DNA of 64,000 nucleotides from CBDCMJ01 sp965224325 (GTDB taxonomy: Bacteria; Chloroflexota; Dehalococcoidia; Lucifugimonadales; UBA3495). The notes below the pieces were generated by a model. The model was not told where the DNA came from, searched no databases, and saw nothing but the letters and a program-made list of their open reading frames with translations. The stretch covers positions 78,150 through 142,149 of the forward strand of contig CBDCYT010000002.1 in NCBI GenBank assembly GCA_965224325.1. Reading direction: 5' to 3'. Each line of letters starts with the position of its first letter. The stretch's first letter is position 1. Of the stretch, positions 63,405 to 64,000 are shown piece after piece. The position numbers and the translations under genes are program-made.

Positions 63405-63930
63405 GCTTTGTTTCCTGCTGTGGCTGAGGGATTTGATCAGCTGTTGGCCCTGGTGGAGAAATTGGTCGACATTTACAACGAGTCCTTGGCAGAGGACATT
63501 GAACGTCTGGAAAAGTTGTTAGCCGAGACGGGACGACAAGAGGAATCTACACTCGCGATAGACCTGGCGGGGTTAGAGAACGTCCGGGAGGCTGCTGGAG
63601 ATCAGATTGCCTACATGGTGGACATGGCAAAATCCGACGCGCTCGATGTCCTTGGGGAGACTCGTCAAGCATTCGAGTTGGTGGATCGTCACGTTTGAGC
63701 TACCCACACTATGCAAGAATAGCGTGCGCCACTATGGGTCCTTTCATGCGGTTTTTTACAAATTCATTTTCAATAAATTCCGTAGCCAGCAGTTGACTTC
63801 AGAAAACGTGGGCAGATTGATGAGATAATCTGACTCGGTTATTTCCGCATCAAGTTGCGAAATAAGCGAATAATCTAATGGCCTCAATGAATCCATCAGC
63901 GGAGGACGCAAAGACATGGGTATCTAAAGA
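63405..63930. other. Right-end region without a confident gene
   Basis: An acidic, helix-like plus-strand stretch (LVDIYNESLAEDIERLEKLL, 63455-63698) could be the tail of a truncated gene, but its 5' part lies over the primase antisense and no start is credible. The remainder (63699-63930) is A+T-rich compared with the rest of the island. Confidence 0.35.
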
Positions 63931-64000
63931 ATGTACACCGGACCGGACAACGAGACCCACATCGAGGAGTTTTCTCTGTCGGCCCTCCCTGAGTTGGGGG
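63931..64000 (+). CDS. Start of an ORF running off the right edge
   Basis: ATG at 63931 opens a frame (MYTGPDNETHIEEFSLSALPE) that continues to the end of the window. Only 23 residues are visible; no family can be named. A weak AAAGA precedes the ATG directly. Confidence 0.35.
   Translation, partial: MYTGPDNETHIEEFSLSALPELG

Noticed and set aside
46145..64000. Right-hand attachment repeat of the tRNA-Ser island
   Set aside because: I looked for a second copy of the tRNA 3' end (GGGTTCGAATCCC...) and did not see one in the window.

Overview
The window is high-GC bacterial DNA. It looks like a free-living or host-associated Chloroflexota of the Dehalococcoidia/SAR202 kind. That placement is an inference from gene content: an rplI-dnaB-DnaD-DnaC block, rpsO-pnp next to dapB-asd-dapA, a DUF1501/DUF1800/NHL cluster, several VOC, MaoC-like and quinone-oxidoreductase type catabolic genes, and abundant short 'CGTCATTCCCG' intergenic repeats. 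No 16S gene or other decisive marker is present.

Positions 1-46 kb are chromosomal backbone. On the left, on the minus strand, lie a partial Gfo/Idh/MocA oxidoreductase, a double SagB-type nitroreductase, a YkgJ-type cysteine-cluster protein and two hotdog-fold (MaoC / FAS1-dehydratase-like) proteins; a signal peptidase I-like gene lies on the plus strand. A tight replication operon follows (rplI, dnaB, a DnaD-domain gene, and a helicase loader that carries two AAA+ modules). Then come tenA, an NHL/DUF1501/DUF1800 set, and a run of metabolic genes: quinone oxidoreductase, sulfite-oxidase-like molybdoenzyme, TPP enzyme, two VOC proteins and an Ldh-family dehydrogenase. The central part holds housekeeping genes: two tRNAs, rpsO-pnp, the lysine/DAP genes dapB-asd-dapA, purA, mnmA-rnhB-yraN, an FAD amine oxidoreductase, comB, a frameshifted NHL gene, hemQ-like, aconitase, a 7Fe-type ferredoxin and an Lrp regulator.

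From about 46 kb to the right edge the sequence is a mobile or genomic island. It begins at tRNA-Ser(GCT), followed at once by an arm-type tyrosine integrase, a small HTH-like gene and an AlpA-type regulator. Next is a graveyard of insertion sequences (IS110 fragment, a DDE element with a stop in its transposase, IS701 fragment). The main cargo is a nine-gene, tightly coupled Type I restriction-modification operon: a small CxCxC protein, hsdM, a HEPN/MNT pair, hsdS, a DUF4365 protein, an unknown gene split by a frameshift, and hsdR. Further right are a serine-recombinase fragment, a decayed IS3 element and a phage/plasmid P4-type primase fragment that ends exactly at an IS terminus. No second copy of the tRNA-Ser 3' end is visible, so the right boundary probably lies outside the window.

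Repeats are conspicuous. There is a MITE-like family with three copies (172-237 bp, terminal inverted repeats, probable 4-bp target duplications at two copies), two minisatellites built from the same core in opposite orientation (10 x 16 bp and 12 x 17 bp), a 15-bp array, and several short duplications. Three genes are interrupted at homopolymer runs (C4, C6, C14), which may be biological slippage or sequencing/assembly error.
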